A stretch of DNA of 64,000 nucleotides from Cryptomeria japonica (lineage: Eukaryota; Streptophyta; Pinopsida; Cupressales; Cupressaceae): assembly GCF_030272615.1 (NCBI RefSeq), contig NC_081407.1, positions 103,277,897 to 103,341,896 on the forward strand. The letters run 5' to 3'. The notes beneath the pieces were generated by a model that searched no databases, was not told the origin of the DNA, and saw only the letters and a program-made list of their open reading frames with translations. Shown in pieces: positions 25,805 through 37,379 of this stretch. Both the position numbers and the translations under genes were made by a program. Numbering within the stretch: the stretch's first letter is position 1; every line of letters starts with the position of its first letter.

Positions 25805-27140
25805 TAGTTTGTTGTATATAATTTTTTTATGCTATACAAATGTATGTATAAATTTCAGTTCTTGATCATGTAATATTAATGTCCATACTTTTACTGAATT
25901 TGATAATGATGAAAATGAACAATGCAATTGTATGATGCCTTATATTATATGCTATAGATGCACCATATTAGACAATAAGATATTATTTTCCAACCTGAAT
26001 GCAGTACGATTGTTATTTATGGATCTTTGATTCATGAAACCAGTGTTGAATATATGAACCAGAAATCCCGATTCTTGCGAACTATGTGTTATAAATTTGT
26101 ATATATTCTGTTGATTTGCATGAGAGTGTTTATGTTCATCCCAATGTATTTGTATATCTAGATTTTGATGTTCGTGATGTTTGAGAAGTACATGTGTTCG
26201 ATGATCCAACTCCGATTTGAAATGTTATTTTGGGTTCTGTTTCAGATGTCTCTGGTTGGCATGATAAACTCCTCACGGGTCTATCCTTTACAATGTTTTT
26301 CTTTTCTTTTCGTAACTTAAGACTACGTTTTTAATAAATAATAATATTCCCATATCAACAAAGAGATGGAAGCTTTAGAATAGATACTCATTTCAAAAGA
26401 CATGTGTCTTTGAAATAATGAATTGGAGGTCTTTGTACCCATTAATTATCATCAAAGACTTTGTTAATGATAATGAATCCCTATGTATTATCTGACATAG
26501 ATTGACCATCTTAATTGCTGCACACTCGTTTTACACCATCGATTTTACAATTAGCAGCTACGATTGACTAACTTGTCGCTAACACGTTGTAGGAAAGGTC
26601 CGTTTTGGAGCCAAAATAGACGTAGCCGATGCATTAAGCATGTTTTGCATCCTTCTTTATCAATCCTTAACAAAGTCTAGTTTTTGTGTTGTATTTTGGA
26701 TGGGGAGAACACATGAAGCCTTTTTAACAACATTGGTGATGGATCATAGTCATTATTTTGTTGCAATTGCAACGAAATATGTTCTACAGTGGAATGCCAT
26801 GGATAGTTTATGGATAAACCATTAGCTGGGTTGTACATAACACAACGACATGCTGACTTTGTATTGTAATGTGGGAATAACCGATCGTGTGTTGGATGTA
26901 TCGTTTGTGGTGAATGTGTGGTGTTATTGATAGTGTGAATAATATGAATTGCATGTTTTTTTGTTTCAGTTCAATCATGTCAATTGCGTTGTGAAAAACG
27001 TTGAGGGAAACTATTGATCTTGATTATGGGTTACTGGAGCTAAAGGCAGACGATCTCCTGGGAGTTGGCTGCGTTTGCTTCCCAGTGACATGTGACATCG
27101 GCCTGCCTGTAAGCTAAGTAGTTTTAATGGATTATGCAAC
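23750..27140. other. Host layer with dispersed GGAGCCAGAATAGAC words; no intact gene
   Basis: TATTCTGGCTCCAAAA or its complement occurs near 23,760, 23,803, 24,420, 24,478, 25,081, 25,355 and 26,603. Two stretches (25,228-25,365 and 26,528-26,631) are diverged single arms, in opposite orientations, of the 143-bp-arm palindrome at 55.45 kb. A (TA)n tract lies at 25,750-25,798. No convincing coding frame. Confidence 0.55.
25750..25798. repeat. (TA)n microsatellite
   Basis: About 24 uninterrupted TA dinucleotides. Confidence 0.95.
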
Positions 27141-27794
27141 ATGTACTATTGCTTAATGTTGTCACTGTTTAATGCTTGTGACTGGAGAACCAATTTGTAT
27201 ACCAAAGAGAGAGTTGGGCTTTCATATGCGGGACCAGTTTGCCATTCATATCTGAAAGATTCGGGAGTTGGGATTTCACATCTAGGATTAGTTGAGGATT
27301 CAAATCCAAAAGAGTCGGGAGTTGGGCTTTCAGATGTGCGACCAGTTAGAGATTCAAATCTGAAAGATTCAGGAGCTAGGCTTTCGCATCCAGGACTAGT
27401 TGAGGATTCAAATCTGAAAGAGTTGAGAGTTGGGCTTTCAGATGTGCGACAAGTTGGGGATTCAAATCTAAAAGATTCAGGAGTTGGACTTTCACATCCA
27501 GGACTAGTTGGGCTTCCAGATGCGGGACTAGTTGGGGATCCAAATCTAAAAGAGTCAGGAGATGGGCCTTCAGGTCAGGGACTAGTTGGGGATTCAAATC
27601 TGAATGAGTCACAAGTCGGGTCTCCAATTTTGAACCCATTTTCAAGTGGGCTTCTCAGTGACTGCACAAACACACTGTTAATTATTTATCATTGTATTAT
27701 ATTTGTTTTCCATCATTGCATGGCATGGTTGTTGGAAGTTGGGATTTATAAGTGGAAATGTAGATATATACATGGGCATAAAAAGCATCGATGA
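27141..27794 (+). CDS. Repetitive-protein ORF with 18-residue tandem repeats
   Basis: The ORF contains seven full copies and one 8-residue partial copy of an 18-residue unit (GLSxxxxVxDSNLKDSGV), encoded by 54-bp repeats from 27,216 to 27,617. Copies of the 'GLSDVR' and 'GLSHPGL' types largely alternate, suggesting a 108-bp dimer. The in-phase period and absence of stops indicate it was or is coding. The start and the hydrophobic tail after residue 170 are doubtful, and it may be one exon of a spliced transposon-related gene continuing to about 29.06 kb. Function not recognised. Confidence 0.45.
   Translation: MYYCLMLSLFNACDWRTNLYTKERVGLSYAGPVCHSYLKDSGVGISHLGLVEDSNPKESGVGLSDVRPVRDSNLKDSGARLSHPGLVEDSNLKELRVGLSDVRQVGDSNLKDSGVGLSHPGLVGLPDAGLVGDPNLKESGDGPSGQGLVGDSNLNESQVGSPILNPFSSGLLSDCTNTLLIIYHCIIFVFHHCMAWLLEVGIYKWKCRYIHGHKKHR
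27216..27617 (+). repeat. 54-bp tandem repeat, ~7.4 copies
   Basis: GATTCAAATCTGAAAGATTC-type core repeated every 54 bp. One extra 24-bp partial unit sits between the fifth and sixth full copies. Confidence 0.9.
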
Positions 27795-28738
27795 TGTGTG
27801 CTATTTATGAACACCATTATGATAGTGGTTGTGTTGGTAAGGAAGATAAGGCCATTGGAAATGTAGATGAGGGCGATTATACTGATGCTCCAGGCGGTGA
27901 GAGTGAAAAAGGGGATGTTCATCGTGAGCATGAGGTGAGCATAGAGTAGGAGACTGAACGACAATGTGATTCTGTTAGCGCCCATGAACAGGAACAAGGA
28001 GGAGGGGAGAGTAACAAGGAGGTCTAGTATTAGTCATTATATATTGGATTATCTTTATAATGCTTGATTAGTGCAAAATTGAATGCAACTCTTTGTCTTT
28101 GTTGGCTGTGTGCAGTAACAGGCGGATCACAAAAGAGAACATATTAATGGTAGGTTGCACTACTTTTGTCTCTTCCATTATTGTTCCCAAAATGGAGGCT
28201 GTCAGTTTTGGGATTTGGGGAGGCTTAATATGCATAGAGCTAGAAAACATCAACTTCCATTATTGGGGATTGCATGACGTAGTCGTCAACCATGTGGTAG
28301 TGGACAATGCAATGCGGATCATACGAAGAAATCATTGATGCATTTGAAAAAGAGGGAGTCTAATATCAAATACCAAATGGGTGTACGACACAATATGCAA
28401 AAAAAATGTGTCACTGATCGGGTGTGCATGAAATATGGCAAGAAAACACGTGATGAGATTCCTATCAAAGCGAAGGAAGAGATAAAGGAAGCAATGTGAG
28501 TGTACGACATCAGTCTGGTTATGGAGGCGAGAAGGAAGAAGGTTTTAGAGTTACTAGAAAGAAAGAATATTGCAACAAGATAATTTTTAGTGATCATATT
28601 ATTTTGTAGTTTACTAAATTCCTTTAAACATATGAAGAATTACTTATTGAGCTATCTTATCCTGGTGCCCAGATTTTAAGTAATAGCGTAGGTCATGGCG
28701 AGGAGGTTCTGGCATCGAAGGCTAATCGTGAAACAAAC

Positions 28739-29064
28739 GTGCTAGTGAATGAGGCTACATTTGTTTTGTTGGGGAAGCAAAAGAAGAAGAATGTTGCGAA
28801 AAAAACAAGGCTGACTTCAGATCCTGAAACAAATGAGGGCGCACTTATTTTGTGGGGGAAACAAAAAAAGAAGAATGCTGCAGAAAAAACAAGGTGGACT
28901 TCACATCCTGAAACAAACGTACCAGTCAATGAGCCTGCATGTGATTCGTCGAGGAAGCAAGAAAAGAAGAATGTCATAGAAAAAACAAATCCAACTTCAG
29001 ATGAGGCAACATGTTTTTCATTGAAGGTGACTGTCTGTTGGCCTATCCATATGTGTGTTTTCAT
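28739..29064 (+). CDS. Lysine-rich repeat ORF (possible exon)
   Basis: Three imperfect repeats of the form KQKKKNxAxKTRxTSxPETN spaced 28 and 32 residues apart. They are basic and unstructured in appearance. The segment lies on the same strand as the 18-residue repeat ORF, and short coding-like pieces around 27.8-28.0 and 28.35-28.58 kb may belong with it. It ends where the PMD pseudogene begins on the other strand. Function unknown. Confidence 0.35.
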
Positions 29065-29082
29065 TGCATTCTGAAGGTGACT

Positions 29083-30121
29083 TCAGAATGCTACGGAAAA
29101 AAGAAACTCTGCATGAGCAATCTCAAATGATAAAGAAGGTCCCCAATCTCGCCTATCTCTGTACCACTGAGCATATACTGTCACACTAGTAGGCATAGGC
29201 TGGATGATACCAAATTGTCTCAAAATGCGACCAATCAACTGTCGCTCAATAATATAAGGTGTCCAACCAATGAGATATCTACTTTGCATGATAAATGGTA
29301 ATGTTTGTGCATCATCCATCCATGGCTCACAATCAACATATGGTCTCCAAGTAATGCTATCCAATGAGTCAAGCACCCAATGCCAATACTCCATCTTACC
29401 CATCTTATGCTGAGTAAGGATACCTACATAGAAATACACATATGGCTTCCTCTCTCCACGAACTCTATGATGGATAGGCCGAGTAATAGCAATGTACTCC
29501 CAGCACCAGATCTACAATAAAGTGCATCCTATAGACAAACTAGCACTCTCATCATACACTACCTGATGAAGATCATAATATAAATGTGCCAGCATGCAAA
29601 CACCCCAAGCATATTGAGTACGATGTTGCATCATACTCAGGAGAACCTCACCCCATCCAACCGAAAAACCTTGTGATCGCCTATCGGGACATATAAATCC
29701 TCCAATCAGACCAGCAAGAATAACAGGAAGAGCCTCGTAATACATCACCATATAAACCCATCGGATCTCTCCTCTACCAATGCTATCATCAGCAAACATG
29801 ACTCTGCAAGCCTCTGTACCAACACGATCCTGAAAATCATACTGCACTAGCTCGCCAATCACTGGGATGTGCAGAATCCTATAGAAATCCTCAAGAGTCA
29901 CACTAATCTCACCCGTAGGCAGGTGGAAAGTATTATGCTTGCTGTGCCATCTCTCGACTAATGCCATCAACAATCCTCCATTATGTGTAATCTCAGGTAT
30001 ATACAACAAATGGCGTAAACCATAGGCATCTATATGTCTAATCTCATCCTATGTCAACTCTGGCACTAAATGATGTACTGCCGGTAATTTCTCCTGACAC
30101 TGGAGAACATCAAATTTCTCC
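29083..30121 (-). pseudogene. Plant mobile domain (PMD) protein, broken by two TAG stops
   Basis: Read on the minus strand, an apparent splice acceptor (AAATAG, about 30,122) opens LQCQEKLPAVHHLVPELT. After a stop (30,049-30,051) the frame continues DEIRHIDAYGLRHLLYIPEI, FHLPTGEISVTLEDFYRIL, YEALPVILAGLIGGFICPD, and a second stop (29,512-29,514). It then runs IWCWEYIAITRP, WHWVLDSLDSITWRPY and RILRQFGIIQPMP. This order matches the plant mobile domain found in MAIN/MAIL-type proteins and in transposons: FHLP.GE..VTL.D, then W.PY, then RQFG..Q. About 345 codons, colinear with no frameshift. It could be a transposon-borne or a host-derived copy. Confidence 0.8.
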
Positions 30122-30155
30122 TATTTATCAAGAGAAATCAATCAATCATCAAATC

Positions 30156-30300
30156 ATCATCTATCTATCAAATCAAATTGAAGCAATCTATGCTATCTAT
30201 CTATCAAATCAAATTGAAGCAATCTATGCTATCTATCTATCAAATCAAACTAAAGCAATCTATGCTATCTATCTAAAAAATCAAATTGAAGAAATTACGC
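30156..30300. repeat. 36-bp tandem repeat, ~4 copies
   Basis: TATCTATCTATCAAATCAAA plus TTGAAGCAATCTATGC recurs every 36 bp. It decays into looser TATCAATC words up to about 30,500. It lies just upstream (minus-strand sense) of the PMD exon, probably in an intron. Confidence 0.85.
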
Positions 30301-30599
30301 TATCAAATCATTTTAAAACCTATCAATCATAGTTTTTTATCAATCACAAAATTCACTCAAAACTCTGCTAAGCTCTTACATTATAAACTAAATCGGTTTC
30401 TTAGAACTACTCACACAATCAAGCTAATCAAAGCAATCCTATCAATCAATCTAGCAATCAAAGCTATCTATCAATCTATCAATCACGTAATCGCTCAATC
30501 AAGTCCCTATTTCATCATCAATGCATATCAAACATGTTAAATCTAATCATCAAAGTGATTTTTAGCCTTTGCACTTATCAAAAAACATCAAATTTGAGA

Positions 30600-30683
30600 A
30601 AAAGCGCTATCCTATTGAGCATTTGTGCTAAACTATAGCAAATGCACTAACTCTAACTGCATTTGCACTAAACTAGTGCATAT
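30600..30683. repeat. Array of ATGC(A/G)CTAA words (left part)
   Basis: Short units containing AAATGCACTAA or AAAGCGCTA repeat every 20-30 bp. The array is cut by E2 and continues at 37,380-37,650 (target duplication CATAT). Confidence 0.7.
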
Positions 30684-31543
30684 TGTTGGCATATGCACAC
30701 TCCAAAAAGACATTGTATGTGATTGAAGGTTTTGTCATTGATGGCAACCTTGCAATCCTATGGCACCGACAAGACATTATATCGGCAAAGCATTACATAG
30801 GTAACCTTGCAATCCTATGGCACCAGCAAGACATTATACTGGGAAAGCATGACACCAGCAAGACAGTGCACCGGCATCAGTAGATCACTCAGGACACTGG
30901 CACCAGCATAGAAGAAAACATGTATACCGGCACAGAGGCCGACAGGATTTTTGTTATGTAATATTTTGTTTATTATTGTAAGCCGACTTGGGAAATTGTA
31001 AAATGACTCTTATATATAAAGGAGATCATTGTAGACATTTGTAGAAGTGATGCAGAAGCATAAAGGAAAATATTAGGCAGACCTAATGTGAGAAATATAG
31101 GTCAAGGGTATATGTAAAGAACAGAGCAGGAACCGGTACTGAATCTGGCATTAAAGATGCTATTGTAAAGCAGTACAAGTCATTGGATTAGTATAATCCT
31201 TATTGTAAGTCAGTGTGACTTCCCATTGAGCAGTGAGCTCTAGGCAATTGGCCTTCCTGCATGTGCAGGCCCCTATTGTAAGTAATATTCTCTTATTGGC
31301 CAGTGAGTGAATATTGTGGGTCACAAATCCCATCGAGGTTTTTCCCACATCGGGTTTCCTCATTAAACATCTTGTGTTATGGTGTACTTTTCATGTGGAT
31401 GTTCTTGATTCTGTTTATTGCATTATTTCTTGCATACCGATACACTGTTAGATTATGTTCTGCATGTTTTAACTTAAGAAAATCTTATTACCGGTTAGAT
31501 ACTGATTCACCCCCCCCTCTCAATATCTGTGGGACCCCTAACA
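30684..31543 (+). repeat. E2 5' LTR
   Basis: 860 bp, TG...CA. A TATATAAAGG promoter-like box lies at about 31,012-31,021. Near the end it has GGTTTTTCCC...GGGTTTCC and a GATTCACCCCCC motif as in E1 and E3. Confidence 0.95.
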
Positions 31544-31545
31544 AT

Positions 31546-31557
31546 TGGTATCAGAGC
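31546..31557 (+). other. E2 primer binding site
   Basis: TGGTATCAGAGC two bases after the LTR end, the same as E1 and E3. Confidence 0.9.
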
Positions 31558-31614
31558 TTGGTCATCTATTTTCAAAAGCCTAACAGCTTGAGGAAGATCT
31601 TGACACCGGTAAAG

Positions 31615-32773
31615 ATGGAAAATCTAATGAAGCAACTTGAAGGAGCTCTTACAGACTATGATGTAGAGAATTTGAAAAATATCAAATTAGAAGATGATTT
31701 AAGGGCTACTCAGGATATCATTCAGGCACTTCAAGAAAATTTTACTGTTGCAAGAAATAAGAGAAGAGAAGTTTGTGAAAAATTGCAAAATGAAAATGAA
31801 GAAAAGGAATCACTTAATGATATGATAAGCAAGTTGAAACAAAGAGATCATGACAACAAAAAATGAAATGCAGGATATCACTATGAGATTTTGCAAAGAG
31901 ATTGAGGATAGGAAGAAGAATGAAGAAGAATTGACCAGAAGACTAAGTGATGCAGCAAATGAGAACACAATACTTAGCTATGAAAATGACATGTTGAAGA
32001 CAGATTTGATGCATACTCAGAATGACTCAAATGAACTAATGAGACAAAAAGAAATCTTGGAAAGAGAACTGGAAACTGCAAATCAACACAAAGAAAAATT
32101 CAAGAAAAGCTCAAAGGAACTTGGTACCTTGCTAAAAAATCAAAAACCTAAAGGTGACACTTCTGGAATTGGCTTTGAAGTTGGTGAAAGCTCCGGTACT
32201 GCAAATACTCAGGATCACAAAAAACTGGTAAGACAACCTAATGCTTATAAATTCAATGGAAAATGCTTTAACTGTAATAAGTATGGTCATAGAGCAAATG
32301 AATGTAGATCTAGGAATTATCAGAATATCAATACACCCACCGGTCAATGTTCAAAATGCAACAAAGTTGGTCACAACTCTGAAAACTGCAGAATGAATGT
32401 GAGTTGTTATGTTTGTGGAAGATTTGGACATTTATCAAATCAATGCAGAACACAAACCGGCATAGGTTATGGGAAAGTTATTCAAAAGAATAATGTAACT
32501 TGTTATGCATGTAACAAGATTGGGCATATTGCTAAATTTTGTAGAAGTAAAGGAACACTGGTAGACAACAAAAGTGCTAGCTTGAAAGGTAAAGAAAAAT
32601 TTGAAGAGGTTAAGCAATAATTCTCAAAACAATGGATTAGAAAAGCTAATCTAAATATTGGGAATACTTCTCCATCGGTAGAACCAACCAATGCTTCACC
32701 GGTAGGACAAAGTGATGCTTCACCGGTAGGACAGAGCAGTGCTCCACCGGCAGGAAGTTCTTCATCTAATTGA
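31615..32773 (+). pseudogene. E2 gag-like protein: coiled coil plus four CCHC knuckles
   Basis: It starts MENLMKQLEGALTDYDVEN. A one-base slip in the A6 run near 31,859-31,864 moves the reading into the frame of 31,850-32,620. A TAA at 32,618-32,620 precedes an in-frame tail with SPVGQSDASPVGQS repeats ending at 32,773. The N-terminal ~170 residues are a charged coiled coil. GIGFEVGESSGTA follows, then CFNCNKYGHRANEC, CSKCNKVGHNSENC, CYVCGRFGHLSNQC and CYACNKIGHIAKFC. All four knuckles are intact. Same plan as the E1 gag. A nucleocapsid-like role follows from the family. Confidence 0.85.
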
Positions 32774-32938
32774 AGACAATTTCCTTGAGGGTTTGGAAAT
32801 CAAATGACACATGTGCTAATTATTCCCTCGGTTAGAGATAATAAGTTGAAAATTACTTATTACCGGTAGACAATGTTAAGTGAATACTTAACCGACATGC
32901 AATTAACATGGTAGATGGCAAAAAGACATTATAAAGTA

Positions 32939-32946
32939 AGGTTTTG
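32939..32946 (+). promoter_or_regulatory. Internal TATA-like box upstream of E2 ORF2
   Basis: TTATAAAG ~130 bp before the ORF2 ATG in the gag-ORF2 spacer. Matches the position of the E1 box in kind, not in exact distance. Confidence 0.4.
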
Positions 32947-33074
32947 GCTCCATTTCATTTCACCGTGATTTCAAATTTTCAGAGAGCACGAAGATTCCGA
33001 GCTAAGGCATTCCGAGCAAGAAGCAAGCACACTCCAAGCAATCATCCATCCAAGGCAGAAAAAGGTATTTAATC

Positions 33075-36000
33075 ATGGCATCCACCTCTGCAATTGAATA
33101 CATAGCAAACCCTATTGTTGTTGAAGTAATCAAAAGACCTAGGCCCATATTTCAGTTAGTCCCCGAGATAGAAAAGAAGGATGATACCTTAGGTGCTTAT
33201 TCTCAAATCCCTAAAGGAGTTGTATATGCTGAAGACCCTACAATGTACATCCACTACAACATTGAAGAGTTAGGAGACGAGGACATCAAAACCATGTATA
33301 AAACCGTAATATGTGATGATATCGGCAATGTTAAAGATGAACACAAGGTTATTGAAACCCTAGGATTTACAGAAATCCTTAGCATTCCTGAATTTCCTAA
33401 GGATGTGATTAGGATAGTTTTAAGCAGAGTTCATGGATAATTTTTCTGGTTAGATGCAATCCATAAGATTACCAAGGAAGTTGTGAAAGCTATCACAGGG
33501 TTACCGGCCACCGGTAAGAGACCAGATAAAACCAAGAAGGTTCCAAATGACCTAGTTACTAAACTAACTGGTGCAACATTCGACAAGAGATCTCTAAGGG
33601 TTAATGATGTAAAAGATATCAATGTGAGATTCATAAGTATGATATTAGGTTATAAAGCCACTCATGCTGATAGACTTAACTTAGTCTCAAGTTTATGCAT
33701 TAAGAGTGCTCATGATATGGTAACTGACAATGCAAAATTTGACATTTGTAAATGGTTAAAGGATGAACTAATTGACAACCTTGGAAAAATCAAGAAGGAC
33801 AAGAAAGGAACTTTCAAATTTGGAAATCTGTTAGTATGCCTAATGCTACACATAACAAAACAGGTTCCCAGTATAGGTTATAAAGAACTTGGATATGACA
33901 TACCAATAGGAAAACAATTGACTGAACTGTTCAATAACATGGGTGAGAACAAGGAGAACAATATTAATAACTTCTTTCTAGCATTGAAGACCAAAATGAA
34001 GCAAAGAATAAGGTTATATCAGAAAATAGTAGACAAATACAAAGATGATATATGCTTTGTTATTAAGAAAGATGAAATTTGGATGGAAGCGGTCATCCCA
34101 AGGACAATTTGGGTAACTGAGATGGGCTATGAAACAGATGACCACATAGTTGAAACATATGCCAAAGCACTTCTGGAAGCCCCCAATGAACCTAAAGAAG
34201 AAGTATTTGGTAGTGCTGAGACTATAGAAAGCCAAATACAATCAAAGAAAAGAGTAAAGAAGGTTGAGGCATTTGTAAGGAAAGGATCCAGACAAGTAAA
34301 GGCCATTAAGGAAGATGTATTAAAGAAAACCAGCATAATAGAGGATGAGTTGGTAGCTCCACAACCTTAAACTCACCTATCACCAGTAGGTACTTCTTCG
34401 GAAGGTGACATGCCAGCAACTTTTAAAAGAGTTGTTAGAAAAAGAGATCCCTCACTGGCAACCACTCCTTCACCTAGAAGAACAAGGCAAAAGCAACAAG
34501 CAGTAAGATCTCCGGTTAGAAAAGCCACACCAAAGAAAAATCTGACTCCTAAGAAAAAGAAAAGGACAAATAGTGACCTGGCACCTCTTGATATACTGCT
34601 AAATGAAATCATAGAGGAGGGAAAAGTAAAAAACATAGAGAAAATTTATGACACTCTAACTGCTGATGAGAAAGAACAAGTTGAGAACAATGTTATATTG
34701 CATATGGATATGTAGAAGAAATTTTTGATGGAAGTAGCAAATGAAATTCCAGATGATTTATTCAAAAGGTTAGAAGCTAGAAGGCAAGCAGTGATAGAAT
34801 TAGATAAGAAAATAAAAATAGAGAAGCTACTTGTTGTATATCCGGTAAACTCTCCAAAGGAAATTGATGATTTGATTGCTCAAGCAAACCGGTCAGTACT
34901 CTCTACTGCACACCGACATATTTCACTAATGGCAGGAAGAGTTACTGAAGTAACAGAGGAAACAAAAGATGGATGGGATATATTCCTGGTTGAGAAAGAA
35001 AAACAAGAAGAGTATAGGAACCCTAAACCTATAAAGGTATATCAGAAAGATAGAGGCAAGGGGAAAGACACAGTGGGTGGACCACCAAGCATCAAAGTTA
35101 AAGACAACCTACCCCCACTGGTGAAAATAACAACTACTGAAGATCAACCGGCATCAGAAAGTATGGACGTAGAGGATAACAATCCTAATTCTGAAGTCCT
35201 ATATACTGTAAATGTTGATACTCAGAAGATCAACATAATAGTATATAAAGATACAACTAATAAGTCAGATATGGCAAATGAGCCTTCGGTAGCAGGGGAA
35301 ATAGAGAAACCGACAGATGATATAAAGAAAAAGGCAGAGACAGAGTCATAGATAGAGACAACACAACATATAAAGAAACCAATAGAGCTAAAGGCTCAGG
35401 AATAGGTACACAAGGAAATAGTGCCACCGATAACTAGTGAAGTAGGAAAACCAGTGCTAAAAGAAATGCAGACACAAACTGACTAGCCAGAGGTCAATAC
35501 AAGCATGGTTACTTCCACCGGTACTTAGATTGTTGGATCATCATCAAAATTCAAGTCAACAAATGTGACTGAGGTATTACTTGATTCTATCAAGAAAATA
35601 ACTGACTGCAGCTCATAGGCTTATAAGCCAATTGATGATTCTATACCAATTTTGAAGGTATTAGCTCCCAACTATAATATAGATAATAAAGATTCTTTAG
35701 GACAATTGGATACATTGTGTAAATATATTTTTGAAAACATTGAGAAAATAAAGGAAGAATCAATGAAGGATAAGGTAGAAAAAGAAAAATATAAATTCTT
35801 TGATGAGGAAATAAAGAAGTGTAATAGAGATTTTGACACACTTCTACCGGAACTATGTAGTTTGTTGAAAGAATACAAAAATCTGTATAAAGATACATGT
35901 AAAACAAACTTTTTGACTATAGATATTGACAAGAAAATAAGCAAGGCACAGGATGAGATAAATAAGCTTGCAGACAATTTTGTCAACTCACCTGGTTCAT

Positions 36001-36140
36001 TGTCAGTTTTTGAAGAGAAGATAGCAAATTTTGAGGAAGAACTACTCAAATTAGAAAGGGAAAAAGAAAGAATAATAAACAAGGCAAAACATTTGAGATC
36101 TAAACTGAGTCCAAGATTGGACTATTTAGCATCTCTGTGA
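33075..36140 (+). pseudogene. E2 ORF2: ~1022-codon homologue of E1 ORF2
   Basis: ATG 33,075 (MASTSAIEYIANPIVVEVI). All open pieces to 36,140 lie in one frame. Breaks are stops only: TAA at 33,437 and 34,368, and TAG at 34,713, 35,349, 35,403, 35,484, 35,526 and 35,616. Homology to E1 ORF2 is clear by eye: IVLSRVHG, IHKITKEVVKAITGL, ILGYKATHADRLNLVSS, FDICKWL, KYKDDICFVIKKDEIWMEAV and MGYE each have a counterpart in the same order. The middle helical part (LLNEIIEEG...TADEKEQVENNVI) also aligns. A Lys/Arg-rich linker sits at residues ~380-500 and an acidic coiled coil near the C-terminus. Function unknown. Confidence 0.8.
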
Positions 36141-36510
36141 AAGGAAATTTCAGAGGCATTAACACAGGGCAACAAAACACCGATACAGTGAAGAGAACTG
36201 AGACAACAATAAATGATAGTAAGAAGTTTATGGATAGTATAAACTTAATTTTGGGAGACCTTTTTCAGATAATAACTACCCAGCTACAAGGTTGAGGTTA
36301 TGTATAGATGAAACTACAAACTCTACTGACATCTTGACAACCTTTGTCATTGATGCCAAAGGGCGAGTAGTGGGATGAGAAAATTCAAAACACAGGAATC
36401 ATATGCTTAGGGGGAGCTCTCACATTTTTGGTAACATTTTTGGACTACACATTTTTGGATACTTTTTGAAATTTCTCATGAGTGTTGCCATCAATGCCAA
36501 AGGGGGAGAT
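36141..36510 (+). other. E2 3' untranslated zone and polypurine tract
   Basis: A possible continuation of ORF2 past a TGA is unclear. TTAGGGGGAGCTCTC (about 36,408) resembles a spare polypurine tract. The tract used (CCAAAGGGGGAGAT, 36,497-36,510) abuts the 3' LTR. Confidence 0.7.
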
Positions 36511-37379
36511 TGTTGGCATATGCACACTCCAATGAGACATTGTATGTGATTGAAGGTTTTGTCATTGATGGCAACCTTGCAATCCTATGGCACTGGCAAG
36601 ACATTATACTAGCAAAGCATTACATAGGCAACCTTGCAATCCTATGGCACTGGAAAGACATTATACCAGCAAAGCATGACACCGGCAAGATAGTGCACCG
36701 GCATCAACAAATCTCTCAAGACACCGGCACCAACATAGAAGAAAACATGTATACCGACACAGAGGCCGATAGGATTTTTGTTATGTAATATTTTGTTTAT
36801 TATTGTAAGCCAACTTGGCAAATTGTAAAATGACTCTTATATATAAAGGAGATCATTGTAGACATTTGTAGAAGTGATGCAGAAGCATAAAGGAAAATAT
36901 TAGGTAGACCTAATGTGCGAAATATAGGTCAAGGGTATATGTAAAGAATAGAGCAGGAACCGGTACTGAATTTGGCATTGAAGATGCTATTGTAAAGCAG
37001 TACAAGTCATTGGATTAGTATAATCTTTATTGTAAGTCAGTGTGACTTCCCATTGAGAAGTGAGCTCTAGGCAGTTGGCCTTCCTGCATGTGCAAGCCCC
37101 TATTGTAAGTAATATTCTCTTATTGGCCAGTGAGTGAATATTGTGGGTCACAAATCCCACCGAGGTTTTTTCCACACCAGGTTTCCTCGTTAAACATCTT
37201 GTGTTATGGTGTACTTTTCATGTGGATGTTCTTGATTCTATTTATTGCATTATTTCTTGCATACCGGTACACTGTTATATTATGTTCTGCATGTTTTAAC
37301 TTAAGAAAATCTTATTACTGATTAGATACTAATTCACCCCCCCTTCTCAGTACTGTGGGACCCCTAACACATATGCACT
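36511..37379 (+). repeat. E2 3' LTR
   Basis: 869 bp, highly similar to the 5' copy with scattered substitutions. Followed by CATAT. Confidence 0.95.

Larger units (their letters stand above)
30684..37379 (+). mobile_element. E2: complete pol-less LTR retrotransposon
   Basis: A 6696-bp element with LTRs at 30,684-31,543 and 36,511-37,379. They start TGTTGGCATATGC and end CCCCTAACA. Target duplication CATAT (30,679-30,683 and 37,380-37,384) is exact. The order is LTR, primer site, coiled-coil/CCHC gag, TATA-like box, ~1022-codon ORF2, polypurine tract, LTR. No integrase, RT or protease. The LTRs are unlike those of E1 in sequence, but gag and ORF2 are homologous, so this is a second, diverged family of the same design. 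Confidence 0.95.

Noticed and set aside
27216-27617. CRISPR-like array
   Set aside because: Units are contiguous 54-bp repeats with no spacers, in plant nuclear DNA, and read through in frame as protein repeats.
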